Shown: in pieces, positions 1 to 9,074 of the stretch | How the letters are laid out: the number at the start of each line of letters is the position of its first letter | How positions within the stretch are numbered: the first letter of the stretch is position 1 | From: Sphingomonas zeae | GTDB taxonomy: Bacteria > Pseudomonadota > Alphaproteobacteria > Sphingomonadales > Sphingomonadaceae | Direction: 5' to 3' | DNA: 60,399 bases | NCBI RefSeq assembly: GCF_014197135.1 | Contig: NZ_JACIFA010000018.1 | Coordinates: 1 to 60,399 of the forward strand | Program-made: the position numbers and the translations under genes | Notes under the pieces: generated by a model | Told to the model about the DNA's origin: nothing | Seen by the model: the letters and a program-made list of their open reading frames with translations, nothing else | The model's database searches: none

Positions 1-255
1 TCGAACCGACGACCGTTGAAAAGGCAGGAGAAAACTCGACCATGCCCGAGGACTCGAACCACCACGCTCGGCTCACTCCTCTTCTGGGCACCATTCTTTC
101 CCAAGGCTTCAGAGCCTGGGACTGGCGGAAAACCAAGACTTTCTACCAACGTCACCGTGCGGAACGCGCGATGACGAGGTCTTGGCCTATCCCGCCGCCA
201 TGGCCGCCCACGCGCGCGCTTTCCCCCTTCTGAAGCTGACGGACCCATATTGGCG
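1..255. other. Left-edge stretch, no gene recognised
   Basis: I see no supported gene here. The minus strand has two short patches that resemble tRNA T-arms (near 1-14 and 50-62), but neither has matching stems or an anticodon arm. The short open frames have no recognisable product. The cobA stop codon marks the right boundary. Confidence 0.3.
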
Positions 256-1047
256 TCAGGCGACGATCATCCCGTCACGTACCGGGGTGGATTGTGCGCG
301 TGCGAAAGCAGGATCGGCTTCGACCGCCTCGCCGACGATCAGCATGGCGGGATCATGCGCGCTGATCGCCTCGACCAGAAAGGCCAGCGAGGACAGACGC
401 CCCCGGATGATGCGCTCATTGGGCAGCGAGGCGTTGACCACGACCAGCACCGGCGTGTCGGGGCTACGCCCGGCGGCGACGAGCTGCTGGGCGACCGTCG
501 CGGCGGCGGCGCGGCCCATATAGATGGCGAGTGTCGAATTGGCGGCGGCCAGCGCTGGCCAGTCGAGATCGAGCGTCGCGCCCGCCTGCGCATGGGCCGT
601 GACCAAGGTCAGGCGACGCGCCACGCCGCGTAGCGTCAGGCTGGTCCCCGCCGAGGCGACAGCCGCGCTGGCGGCGGTGATGCCGGGGCATATGCGCGCC
701 GATACGCCCGCCGCGCGGCAGGCGGTGACTTCCTCCGCCGTGCGCCCGAAGATCGCCGGGTCGCCGCCCTTCAGCCGGACGACGCGCTTGCCCTCCAGCG
801 CTGCCGTAACGATCAGCGCGTCGATGGTGCGCTGATCCTTGGAATGACGACCGGAGCGCTTGCCGACGCTGATCCGCTCGGCACCGGGCGCGATCAGGTC
901 GAGGACACCGGGGCCGACCAGCGCGTCGTAGAAGACGATGTCGGCGGCGGCGATCAGCCGCTCGGCCTTGCGGGTCAGCAGATCGGGATCGCCCGGCCCA
1001 GCGCCGACCAGCCAGACCGAACCGGCGGGAAAATCGTCATGCAGCAT
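256..1047 (-). CDS. cobA: Uroporphyrinogen-III C-methyltransferase (SUMT)
   Basis: SUMT uses two S-adenosylmethionines to methylate uroporphyrinogen III to precorrin-2, the first dedicated step to siroheme, the cofactor of the nitrite reductase NirB in this cluster. The 263-aa product has the family hallmarks: a GAGPGD loop at residues 15-20, KGGDP at 93-97 and a CPGITAASAA segment near 120. It is a single methyltransferase domain with no CysG-type dehydrogenase/ferrochelatase part, so those steps must be encoded elsewhere. I chose the ATG at 1047 because the upstream nitrate reductase ends at 1037, giving an 11-nt overlap typical of translational coupling; a longer upstream reading is only the reductase in another frame. 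It is the last gene of the nas operon. Confidence 0.93.
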   Translation of the reverse strand: MLHDDFPAGSVWLVGAGPGDPDLLTRKAERLIAAADIVFYDALVGPGVLDLIAPGAERISVGKRSGRHSKDQRTIDALIVTAALEGKRVVRLKGGDPAIFGRTAEEVTACRAAGVSARICPGITAASAAVASAGTSLTLRGVARRLTLVTAHAQAGATLDLDWPALAAANSTLAIYMGRAAAATVAQQLVAAGRSPDTPVLVVVNASLPNERIIRGRLSSLAFLVEAISAHDPAMLIVGEAVEADPAFARAQSTPVRDGMIVA

Positions 1048-3622
1048 GGATATTCTCCTCGGCGAGCAGGCGGGCGAGCGCGGGGCGGCAGGATCCGCAA
1101 TTGGTGCCCGCCCCCAAGGCGGCTCCGATCGCGGCGACATCGGCCAGCCGCTGGTCGCGAATTGCCGCGACGATGGTGCGCATCCCGATATCGAAACAGG
1201 CGCAGACGATGGCGCCGCGATCCGCCTGAACCCCCGGCGCGCGTCCGGCGAGCAGGGTCGGCGCGGCTTCCGCCTCGGTCAGTTGTCCGATCAGCCAGTC
1301 ACGGGCGGGCAATTCGCCGCTCTCGGTCACGAACAGCGCGGCGACCAGCCGTCCGCCCGACAGGATCGCGATCCGCCTGGTGCCGCGCGCGGCGTCGATC
1401 GCCTCGATCCGCTCGCCGCCGGGCAGGCTCGCCTCCAGCTTCACCGGATCGCCATCGCCCGCCAACTCCCACAGGCTGCCCGCCGGAACCGCGACGCGCG
1501 TCGCCCAAAGACATTTGGGCGGGCGCACCGGCTCGCCCGCGACGATCAGGAAGCCGCGCCAGCGCGTCGCCACCGCCGCCAGCCGCGCCGGGGTTTCCTT
1601 GAAGCCCGGCTGGCCCGAGACCGGATCGACCAGCGGACGCGGCAACAGGCCGGTGCGACCGCCGCTCGACGTTCGGTCGGTCCAGTGGATCGGGGTGAAG
1701 ATCTCGCCCTTTCGCTGCGCAGGCGTCACGCGCACGCGGTAGAGGCTGTCGCCCTGCGGCGTCGCCACCCGCGCCAGTCCGCCATCGGTGACGCCCAGCC
1801 CTGTGGCATCGTCGGGATGCACCTCGACCAGCGGCTCCTCGCGGTGCCGGGCGAGCTTGGGGGCCAGGCCGGTGCGGGTCATGCTGTGCCACTGGTCGCG
1901 GTAACGCCCGGTATTGAGCGTCAGCGGCCAGGCGGCGAGCGGCCCCGAAATCGCCTTTTGCGTCACCGTCACCAGCCGCGCGCGACCATCGGGGGTCGGG
2001 AAACGGCTATCGGCAAAGGGCGTACCGCCCCAGCGGAACGGCGTCATCGCGTCATAGTCCGCATTGCCCGCGCTCGACCGGCCGGGCAGCGCGAAGAGGC
2101 GCGCGCCGTCATTCTCATAGGCCGACAACCGGCAATGCTCGCGCCAGATCTCGGCGGGGCGGTCATAGGCGAACGCGGTCTTCCACCCCATGCGGCGACC
2201 GACTTCCTTGACGATCCACCAGTCGGGCTTGGCCTCGCCGGGCAGCGGGAACAGCGCGCGCTGGCGGCTGATCGTGCGATCCGAATTGGTGACGGTCCCG
2301 TCCTTCTCACCCCAGGCGGCGGCGGGCAGGCGGACATGGGCATGAGCCGAGGTGTCGGTGTCGGCGATCACGTCGCTGACCACCACGAAGGGACAGGCGG
2401 CCAGCGCCTCGCGCACCCTGCCCGCGTCGGGCATCGACACGGCGGGGTTGGTCGCCATCACCCAGAGCGCCTTGATCCGCCCCTCGCCGACCGCCCGGAA
2501 CAGGTCGACGGCCTTGAGACCCGGCTTGTCCGCAATGGTCGGCGCGGCCCAGAAGCGCTGGACGCGCGCGCGATTGTCGGGGGCGAAGTCCATATGCGCG
2601 GCCAGCGTCGAGGCCAGCCCGCCCACCTCGCGCCCGCCCATCGCATTGGGCTGTCCGGTGATCGAAAAGGGCTGCGCGCCGGGCTTGCCGATCCGCCCCG
2701 TCGCGAGATGCACGTTCAGGATCGCATTGACCTGATCGGTGCCGGTCAGCGACTGGTTCACCCCCTGGCTGAACAGGGTGACGGTGCGCGGGGTGGCGGC
2801 GAACAGCTCGTAGAAGCGGCGGAGGTCGGCGGGCGTGAGGTCGCAGGTCCTGGCCACCGACCAGAGATCGCTGCCCTCGCTCACCCGCTCCCAGAAATCG
2901 GCCGGAACCGACAGATGATCGGCGAGGAACCCGGCGTCGAGCACCCCCGCCTCGCGGCACCAGCCGAGCAGGCCGTTCATCAGCGCCACGTCGCTGCCCG
3001 GGCGCAGCGGGAGGTGCAGGTCGGCTTCCTCCGCCGTCTCGGTGCGGCGCGGGTCGATGACGACCAGCTTGGCGCCCGCATCGCACCGGGCGCGGATGCG
3101 TTGATAGACGATGGGGTGGCACCAGGCGGTGTTGCTGCCGACCAGGACGATCAGGTCGGCGGCGTCGATGTCTTCGTAGGACGCGGGCACGATGTCCTCG
3201 CCGAACGCGCGGGTGTGACCCGCCACCGCGCTGGACATGCAGAGCCGCGAATTGGTGTCGATGTTCGCCGAGCCGATGAACCCCTTCATCAGCTTGTTGG
3301 CGACATAATAGTCCTCGGTCAGCAGCTGGCCGGAGACGTAGAAGGCGACGCTGTCGGGGCCATGCTGCGCGATGGTGTCGCGGAAGCGTTTGGCGACCAG
3401 GTCGAGCGCCTTGTCCCAGCTGGCGCGGCGCTTGCCGATCATGGGGTGCAGCAGGCGACCTTCCAGGCCGACCGTATCGCCCAGATGCGTGCCCTTGGAA
3501 CAGAGCTTGCCGCGATTGGCGGGGTGGTCGGGGTCGCCCTCGATGCGGACGGAGCGGTCGCCGGTGACGGTCGCACGGATGCCGCAGCCGACGCCGCAAT
3601 AGGCGCAGGTGGTGCGGATCAT
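1037..3622 (-). CDS. nasA: Assimilatory nitrate reductase, catalytic subunit
   Basis: This molybdopterin oxidoreductase reduces nitrate to nitrite in the cytoplasm. The 861-aa protein begins with a [4Fe-4S] motif (Cys6, Cys9, Cys13, Cys41), continues through the bis-MGD catalytic and cofactor-binding domains, and ends with a BFD-like [2Fe-2S] domain over about its last 60 residues (CAC ... CGSC). That C-terminal domain is typical of NasA enzymes that take electrons from an NADH or ferredoxin partner rather than from a membrane chain. No signal peptide is visible, which fits an assimilatory role. It lies after nirD and overlaps cobA. The ATG at 3622 follows a GGAGG only four bases upstream, and that GGAGG belongs to a repeat element whose terminal hairpin would pair with it. 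Confidence 0.95.
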   Translation of the reverse strand: MIRTTCAYCGVGCGIRATVTGDRSVRIEGDPDHPANRGKLCSKGTHLGDTVGLEGRLLHPMIGKRRASWDKALDLVAKRFRDTIAQHGPDSVAFYVSGQLLTEDYYVANKLMKGFIGSANIDTNSRLCMSSAVAGHTRAFGEDIVPASYEDIDAADLIVLVGSNTAWCHPIVYQRIRARCDAGAKLVVIDPRRTETAEEADLHLPLRPGSDVALMNGLLGWCREAGVLDAGFLADHLSVPADFWERVSEGSDLWSVARTCDLTPADLRRFYELFAATPRTVTLFSQGVNQSLTGTDQVNAILNVHLATGRIGKPGAQPFSITGQPNAMGGREVGGLASTLAAHMDFAPDNRARVQRFWAAPTIADKPGLKAVDLFRAVGEGRIKALWVMATNPAVSMPDAGRVREALAACPFVVVSDVIADTDTSAHAHVRLPAAAWGEKDGTVTNSDRTISRQRALFPLPGEAKPDWWIVKEVGRRMGWKTAFAYDRPAEIWREHCRLSAYENDGARLFALPGRSSAGNADYDAMTPFRWGGTPFADSRFPTPDGRARLVTVTQKAISGPLAAWPLTLNTGRYRDQWHSMTRTGLAPKLARHREEPLVEVHPDDATGLGVTDGGLARVATPQGDSLYRVRVTPAQRKGEIFTPIHWTDRTSSGGRTGLLPRPLVDPVSGQPGFKETPARLAAVATRWRGFLIVAGEPVRPPKCLWATRVAVPAGSLWELAGDGDPVKLEASLPGGERIEAIDAARGTRRIAILSGGRLVAALFVTESGELPARDWLIGQLTEAEAAPTLLAGRAPGVQADRGAIVCACFDIGMRTIVAAIRDQRLADVAAIGAALGAGTNCGSCRPALARLLAEENIHAA

Positions 3623-3623
3623 A

Positions 3624-3772
3624 GATCCTCCCCGGCACGGGGAGGGGGACCAGCGAAGCTGGTGGAGGGGGCGTGCGGCGGGGCGACAACGGCAATATGA
3701 ATGGCGCAGCCTTTGCGGCGCCCCCCCTCCACCATGCTGCGCATGGTCCCCCTCCCCGTGCCGGGGAGGATC
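3624..3772. repeat. GC-rich inverted repeat element, copy R1
   Basis: This is an intergenic element with terminal CCTCCCCG/CGGGGAGG hairpins at both ends and internal paired segments (GCGAAGCTGG / ATGCTGCGCAT types). It fills the whole gap between the nirD stop and the nasA start. Related copies lie at 9326-9440, 13468-13595 and 51591-51715. Its right-hand hairpin on the minus strand (3627-3645) contains the ribosome binding site of nasA. No protein is encoded. Confidence 0.85.
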
Positions 3773-3773
3773 C

Positions 3774-4112
3774 TCACGCCGCCGCCTTCAGGGTGCTGGC
3801 GCGGCAGATCAGCACGCGGCCGCCGCTGATCTTCACCGGCACGACCGGGGTACATCCCTTGTCCTCGCCCAGCGCTTCCCCGGTGCTCAGCGAAATCCGC
3901 CAATTGTGCAGCGGACACGCCACCGCGCCGCCATGGACGATGCCCTGGCTCAGCCGCCCATGTTTGTGCGGACAGCGGTCGAGCAGCGCGAAGACCTTGT
4001 TCTCGCCGGTGCGGAAGACGGCGATGTCGTTTCCGCCCTCGACCTGCACGGTGCGGCTGCCGCGCACCGGGATTTCGTTGACCCAGCCGATATCGAGCCA
4101 TTCGCCAATCAT
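3774..4112 (-). CDS. nirD: Nitrite reductase (NADH) small subunit
   Basis: NirD is the Rieske-fold partner of NirB in cytoplasmic nitrite-to-ammonium reduction. The 112-aa product is the usual length. It keeps the Rieske-type ligand pattern, CPH at 47-49 and CPLH at 66-69, so a [2Fe-2S] cluster may be bound; many NirD proteins have lost these residues. The start at 4112 is supported by an ATGA overlap with the nirB stop at 4109. The stop is followed at once by repeat R1, which separates it from nasA. Confidence 0.93.
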   Translation of the reverse strand: MIGEWLDIGWVNEIPVRGSRTVQVEGGNDIAVFRTGENKVFALLDRCPHKHGRLSQGIVHGGAVACPLHNWRISLSTGEALGEDKGCTPVVPVKISGGRVLICRASTLKAAA

Positions 4113-6613
4113 GCCATCTCTCCAACGGGCTGGAAGCGCGCCATCGGCGCGTGGATTTCGCGTTCCTCGCCCGCGACGCGCGCGGCCCAGGGATCGTCTT
4201 GCGAGAATTGCTGGGAGAAGAAGAAGCGGCGGGCGAGTTCGGCTCGCTCGTCCGCGTCGGGCAGGAGGCGCGACTGGATATAGGCGAGGCCGACCCGCTC
4301 GATCCACGGCGCGGTGCGTTCCAGATAGCGCGCCTCCTCGCGATAGAGCTGGACGAAGGCGGCGCACATCTCCATCGCCTCGGCCTCGGTCGCGACCTTG
4401 CAGAGCAGATCGGTCGCTCGAACCTTGATCCCGCCATTGCCGCCGACATGGAGTTCATAGCCAGAGTCGACGCAGACCACGCCGAAATCCTTGATCGTCG
4501 CCTCGGCACAGTTGCGCGGGCAGCCGCTGACCGCGATCTTGAACTTGTGCGGCATCCACGAGCCCCAGGTCGCGCGCTCCAGCTTGACGCCCAGCCCGGT
4601 CGAATCCTGCGTACCGAAGCGGCACCATTCGGAGCCGACACAGGTCTTCACGGTGCGCAAGCTCTTGCCGTACGCATGGCCGCTGACCATCCCGGCGGCG
4701 TTGAGATCGGCCCAGACGGCGGGCAGGTCTTCCTTCCTGATGCCGAAGATGTCCAGCCGCTGGCCGCCCGTCACCTTGACCATCGGCGCGTTGAACTTCT
4801 CGACCACATCGGCGATCGCGCGCAGCTCCTTGGGGCTGGTGATCCCGCCCCACATGCGCGGGACGACCGAATAGGTGCCATCCTTCTGGATGTTGGCGTG
4901 CATGCGTTCGTTGACGAAGCGGCTCTGCTGATCGTCGACATACTCACCGGGCAGCGCGCAGAGCAGATAGTAATTGAGCGCGGGGCGGCAGGACGAACAG
5001 CCGTCCGGGGTCGACCAGTGCAGCTTCTGCATCACCTCGGGGATCGAGCGCATGTCCTGCGCGACGATCTCGCGGCGGACATCGTCGTGACCGAAGCTGG
5101 TGCATTTGCACATCGTCTTCGGCCCCGCCTCGACCTCGTCGCCCAGGGTGAGCGCGAGCAGCGTTTCGACCAGCCCGGTGCACGAGCCGCAGCTCGCCGA
5201 CGCCTTGCAGGTGGCGCGGACCGCATCCAGGCTGTGCGCACCCTTGGCGATGCACGAGACGACCTGGCCCTTGGTGACGCCGTTGCAGCCGCAAATCTCC
5301 GCCGTGTCGGAGAGCGCCGCAACGGCCGCCTTAGGGTCCGCCTGCCCCCCTCCCGAGGCGAAGGCCTGGCCGAAGATCAGGGCGTCGCGAATGGCGCCGA
5401 CGCTCTCGCCCTTTTTCAGCAGGTCGAAATACCAGTTGCCGTCGGCGGTGTCGCCGTAGAGCACCGCGCCGACGATGCGGTCGTCCTTGACCACGACCCG
5501 CTTGTAAATGCCGCGACTGGCATCGCGCAGCACGATGTCCTCCGCGCCGTCGCCGCCGCCGAAATCGCCCGCCGAGAAGACGTCGAGACCAGCGACCTTC
5601 AACTTGGTCGCGGTGGCGGTGGGGCGATAGCCGCTGGGTGCGCCGGTCAGCGCATCGGCCAGGCTGCGGCACATGTCCCAGAGCGGCGCGACCAGGCCAT
5701 AGACCTGCCCGTCATGCTCGACGCACTCGCCGACTGCCAGGATGCGGGGATCGCTGGTGACCATATGGTCGTCCACCTTGATCCCGCGCCCGACATCGAG
5801 TCCCGCCGCGCGGGCGAGCGCGACCGAAGGACGGATGCCGACCGCCATCACGACCAGATCGGCGGGGATCTCGCGACCGTCCTTCAGGCGGATCGCCTCC
5901 ACCTTTCCATCGCCCAGGATCGCGGCGGTGTCCGCGCCGGTCAGCACGGTCTGCCCCCGCGCCTCCAGCGCCTGTTTCAGCAGCCAGCCCGCCGCCTCGT
6001 CCAGCTGCCGCTCCATCAGCGTCGGCATCAAATGGAGGACGGTGACGGTCATTCCCCGAAGCGACAGGCCATGCGCCGCCTCCAGCCCGAGCAGACCACC
6101 GCCGATCACCACCGCGCTGCCGCCCCGCTCGGCGGCGGCGAGCATATGCTCGACATCCTTCATGTCGCGGAAGCTGATGACGCCGGGCAGGTCGTGGCCG
6201 GGCACCGGAATGATGAACGGGTCGGAGCCGGTCGCGATCAGCAGCCGGTCATAGTCCAGCACCATGCCGCTCTTGGCGGTGACGGTGCGGCCCACGCGGT
6301 CGATCGCGGTGACGGGATCGCCGCTGACCAGCGTGATGCCGTTATCGGCATACCAGTCGAGCCCGTTGATGACGATCTCGTCGAACGTCTTTTCCCCCGC
6401 CAGCACCGGCGACAGCATGATCCGGTTGTAATTCACCAGCGGCTCGGCACCGAAGATGGTGATCTGGTAGCGGGCGGGATCGCGGGCCAGCAGTTCCTCG
6501 ACCGCGCGGCATCCGGCCATGCCGTTGCCGATGACGATCAAGTGTTCCCGGGCTTCGCCCGCTGGCAGGTGCTCGCGGGTATCGGTCGCCGCGACGACGG
6601 GGCGATGTTCCAT
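4109..6613 (-). CDS. nirB: Nitrite reductase (NADH) large subunit
   Basis: NirB carries electrons from NADH through FAD and Fe-S centres to siroheme, reducing nitrite to ammonium in the cytoplasm. The 834-aa protein shows an N-terminal FAD motif (VIGNGMAG), a second nucleotide-binding GGGLLGLEAA loop, BFD-like [2Fe-2S] cysteines (CGCNGV and CGSC), and a C-terminal sulfite/nitrite reductase half with the siroheme-[4Fe-4S] ligands CVGSEWC and CPRNC. Start: the ATG at 6613 overlaps the stop of the upstream barrel gene as TGATG, so I prefer it to a codon 27 nt further upstream. The length and domain order are normal for NirB. Confidence 0.95.
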   Translation of the reverse strand: MEHRPVVAATDTREHLPAGEAREHLIVIGNGMAGCRAVEELLARDPARYQITIFGAEPLVNYNRIMLSPVLAGEKTFDEIVINGLDWYADNGITLVSGDPVTAIDRVGRTVTAKSGMVLDYDRLLIATGSDPFIIPVPGHDLPGVISFRDMKDVEHMLAAAERGGSAVVIGGGLLGLEAAHGLSLRGMTVTVLHLMPTLMERQLDEAAGWLLKQALEARGQTVLTGADTAAILGDGKVEAIRLKDGREIPADLVVMAVGIRPSVALARAAGLDVGRGIKVDDHMVTSDPRILAVGECVEHDGQVYGLVAPLWDMCRSLADALTGAPSGYRPTATATKLKVAGLDVFSAGDFGGGDGAEDIVLRDASRGIYKRVVVKDDRIVGAVLYGDTADGNWYFDLLKKGESVGAIRDALIFGQAFASGGGQADPKAAVAALSDTAEICGCNGVTKGQVVSCIAKGAHSLDAVRATCKASASCGSCTGLVETLLALTLGDEVEAGPKTMCKCTSFGHDDVRREIVAQDMRSIPEVMQKLHWSTPDGCSSCRPALNYYLLCALPGEYVDDQQSRFVNERMHANIQKDGTYSVVPRMWGGITSPKELRAIADVVEKFNAPMVKVTGGQRLDIFGIRKEDLPAVWADLNAAGMVSGHAYGKSLRTVKTCVGSEWCRFGTQDSTGLGVKLERATWGSWMPHKFKIAVSGCPRNCAEATIKDFGVVCVDSGYELHVGGNGGIKVRATDLLCKVATEAEAMEMCAAFVQLYREEARYLERTAPWIERVGLAYIQSRLLPDADERAELARRFFFSQQFSQDDPWAARVAGEEREIHAPMARFQPVGEMA

Positions 6614-7824
6614 CAGATGGTCCAGTCCAGTTGCAGCCAAAGCTTTTGGGTGTCCGCACCAAAGCGATCCGCCTGATAATCGGCGTAGCGCAGCGAGGCG
6701 GTGGTGCGACCGATCTTGCCCTGCGCCAGCAGGTCGATCTCGTTGCCGTAATGGCGGATCAGCCGGTCGCTTTCGAAGCGGTGCCAGACGGCGGACAGGC
6801 TGACCGCCTTGACCGGGCCGACCTGTTTCCAGCCCCAGCCGGTGCTGGCGTACAGGTCGCGGATGCCGTCGGCCGGCGTGGTGGTGAACTTGTCGGCCCA
6901 GCCCTGAAACTTGAAGATCGAGGACAGCGGCGTCTGAAAGCTGGTCAATGCCTGGCCCTTGTCCGCGCCCAACACTTCATAGCCCCCACCCAGACGCGGG
7001 CCGTTCAGGTCGAGCGCGAGGTCGGCCAGCCAGTAATCGGCCGAATAGCTGTTGGGGTTGCGGTGATAGTCCGACTGACGCGCCCAACTCGCCTGATAGG
7101 CGAGCTTCGCCTTGCCCAGCGACTGCGCGCCCGCCAGGCGCGTGCCATAGGTCTGGCTCGACAGGCGGAAGCCCTGCACCGCAGCCTCGTCCTCATCGAT
7201 CAGATAGGCAAAACCGGTCAGCGTGCCGATCGGCGAGGCCCAGCCCAGATTGGCCAGCACCGTATTGCCGCCGACCGAGCGCGGCCGCACGCCGGTGCCA
7301 TCGATGCCCCAGACGGTGCGCACGCCCCAGACATAGCTGACGTCCGCCTTCACGCCCTTTACGGGCACCAGCTCGACCCGCACCGCGTCGAAGGTCTGGC
7401 CATTGTTGCGGATCTGCGCGGCACCGACGAAGCGTTCGTCGTCCAGAGCGATACGCTGCCGCCCGGCCGTCAGAGTGAAGGGATCGCTCTTATACTGGAT
7501 CTGCGCGCGGTAGAGGCCGATGCTTTGCGGATCGCCGATCAGCGGGCGATTGGGGTCTGGGTGCACGCCGTCGAAATAGTCCGGGACGATCGCCAGATTG
7601 CCTTGCGCCTCGGCCAGCGCCGACCATCGGCCGGTCGTCGCGACCAGTCCGGTACGGATGCGGGCGGTCACCGCATCCGCCTTTTGGGGCAGGCCGTCCT
7701 GGTCCACCTGCTCCCAGCGCAGCCGGGCTTCGGCCAGCGGCTTCAGCGTCACCGTCTGCGCGGCAAGCGGGCTCGCGGCGAGAACCGGGGCGGAGAGCAG
7801 GAGAAGGGTGGAAAGAGCGCGCAT
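6613..7824 (-). CDS. Outer-membrane beta-barrel protein, alginate-export-like
   Basis: The 403-aa product has a clear signal peptide (MRALSTLLLLSAPVLAASPLAAQ), alternating amphipathic strands throughout, and a C-terminus ending in an aromatic/hydrophobic strand (LQLDWTI), as in outer-membrane barrels. The sequence style (RLRWEQVDQDG near the N-terminus, TAGRQRIALDDERFVG) resembles the alginate-export/AlgE porin family. It sits between the nitrate transporter and nirB and overlaps both neighbours' boundaries (TGATG with nirB). I infer a role in passage of nitrate or another anion across the outer membrane. Alginate transport is unlikely in this context. The start at 7824 is set by the signal peptide. 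Confidence 0.82.
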   Translation of the reverse strand: MRALSTLLLLSAPVLAASPLAAQTVTLKPLAEARLRWEQVDQDGLPQKADAVTARIRTGLVATTGRWSALAEAQGNLAIVPDYFDGVHPDPNRPLIGDPQSIGLYRAQIQYKSDPFTLTAGRQRIALDDERFVGAAQIRNNGQTFDAVRVELVPVKGVKADVSYVWGVRTVWGIDGTGVRPRSVGGNTVLANLGWASPIGTLTGFAYLIDEDEAAVQGFRLSSQTYGTRLAGAQSLGKAKLAYQASWARQSDYHRNPNSYSADYWLADLALDLNGPRLGGGYEVLGADKGQALTSFQTPLSSIFKFQGWADKFTTTPADGIRDLYASTGWGWKQVGPVKAVSLSAVWHRFESDRLIRHYGNEIDLLAQGKIGRTTASLRYADYQADRFGADTQKLWLQLDWTI

Positions 7825-7826
7825 GT

Positions 7827-9074
7827 TCAGATCCGTACGGTTCCGGCGGCCGCCCAATCGCGCCGCCAACGGGTCTTCACTAGCGTCAGTCCGGTTACTG
7901 CCACGCTAGCGAGCGCGGCGAAGATCAGGAAACCGGGGGCGAAGCTGCCCGTCCACTGCTTGGCGAAACCCAGTGAGGAGGCGAGGTAGAAGCCGCCGAT
8001 GCCGCCAGCCATGCCGACCAGACCGGTCATGACGCCAATCTCCGCCCCGAAACGCTGCGGGACCAGCTGGAACACCGATCCGTTACCGACCCCCAGCGCG
8101 AGCATCGACAGGACGAACAGGGCCAGCGACGCGGCGAACCCGTCGACCAGCGCGACCCCGACCAGCGTGGCGGCAGCGGCCAGGAACACGACGGTCAGCG
8201 CCTTCACGCCGCCGATCGCATCGGCGAGCGCACCGCCCATCGGTCGCACCAGCGATCCGGCGAAGACGCAGGCCGCCGTGGCGTAACCCGCCTGTACCGG
8301 GGTCAGCCCGAACCGGTCGGTGAAATAGATGGGCAGGCTGGCGGCGAGCCCGACGAACCCACCGAACGTGACGGCGTAAAAGCCCATCAGCCACCAGGCA
8401 TCGGCCTGTTTCAACGGCGCCAGATATTCGACCAGACGACGTGGGCTCGGCGCGCCCGGCGCATCCTTGGCCATGACCATATAGGCGAAGAAGACGAGGG
8501 TGAGCGGAAGGCAGGACAGGCCCAGCACCGCGTTCCAGCCGAACAGCTTGGCCAGCGCCGGTGCGAACAGCGCGGCCAGCACCGTACCCGAATTGCCCAT
8601 GCCGGCGAGGCCCATCGCCTTGCCCTGATGCTCGGCCGGGTACCAGCGGCTGGCGAGCGGCAGCGCGATGGCGAAGCTGGCGCCTGCAAAGCCCAGGATC
8701 ACGCCCAGCGCCAGCGTACCGCCAAAGCTGTTCACCCCCAGCACCCAAGCCGAGAAGAGCCCGCCGATGACGATCAGTTGGCTGATCGCGCCTGCCCGCT
8801 TCGGCCCGATCCGGTCGACGAGCAGGCCGTTGACTACGCGCAGCACCGCGCCCGCCAGCGTCGGCACCGCCACCATCACGCCCTTTTCGGCAGGGGTCAG
8901 CGACAGGCTGGTGGCGATCTGCGGCGCCAGCGGGCCGAGCAAGACCCAGACCATGAAGGCCAGATCGAAATACAGGAACGCGGCGATCAGGGTCGGCGTA
9001 TGGCCGCTCGCCCAGAAGCCGCCGTCCTCCCCCGCTTTCGCCGTCTTGCCGTCGTCCCAGAATGCCGTTGCCAT
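7827..9074 (-). CDS. MFS nitrate/nitrite transporter (NarK/NasA-type)
   Basis: This 415-aa major facilitator superfamily protein has about twelve hydrophobic segments. It has the glycine-rich region of nitrate/nitrite porters (LAGMGNSGTVLAALFAPAL around residue 145, and GVGNGSVFQLVPQ around residue 325). It is expected to bring nitrate into, and possibly move nitrite out of, the cytoplasm. It is the first structural gene of the nas operon, after a long structured leader with a terminator. A good GGAGG lies nine bases before the ATG. The stop codon lies two bases before the ATG of the barrel gene. Confidence 0.92.
   Translation of the reverse strand: MATAFWDDGKTAKAGEDGGFWASGHTPTLIAAFLYFDLAFMVWVLLGPLAPQIATSLSLTPAEKGVMVAVPTLAGAVLRVVNGLLVDRIGPKRAGAISQLIVIGGLFSAWVLGVNSFGGTLALGVILGFAGASFAIALPLASRWYPAEHQGKAMGLAGMGNSGTVLAALFAPALAKLFGWNAVLGLSCLPLTLVFFAYMVMAKDAPGAPSPRRLVEYLAPLKQADAWWLMGFYAVTFGGFVGLAASLPIYFTDRFGLTPVQAGYATAACVFAGSLVRPMGGALADAIGGVKALTVVFLAAAATLVGVALVDGFAASLALFVLSMLALGVGNGSVFQLVPQRFGAEIGVMTGLVGMAGGIGGFYLASSLGFAKQWTGSFAPGFLIFAALASVAVTGLTLVKTRWRRDWAAAGTVRI

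Noticed and set aside
1..62. Possible tRNA or tmRNA end on the minus strand
   Set aside because: T-arm-like words are present but the paired stems and anticodon arm cannot be drawn, so no RNA gene is called.
938..3700. Very long open frame (920 codons) on the plus strand opposite nasA and cobA
   Set aside because: It is antisense to a nitrate reductase with all its motifs. The predicted protein is Arg/Gly/Ala/Asp-rich with no recognisable domain, as expected from GC-rich shadow frames.
4151..6676. Long plus-strand open frame opposite nirB
   Set aside because: Shadow frame of nirB; composition is low-complexity charged and no motif is present.
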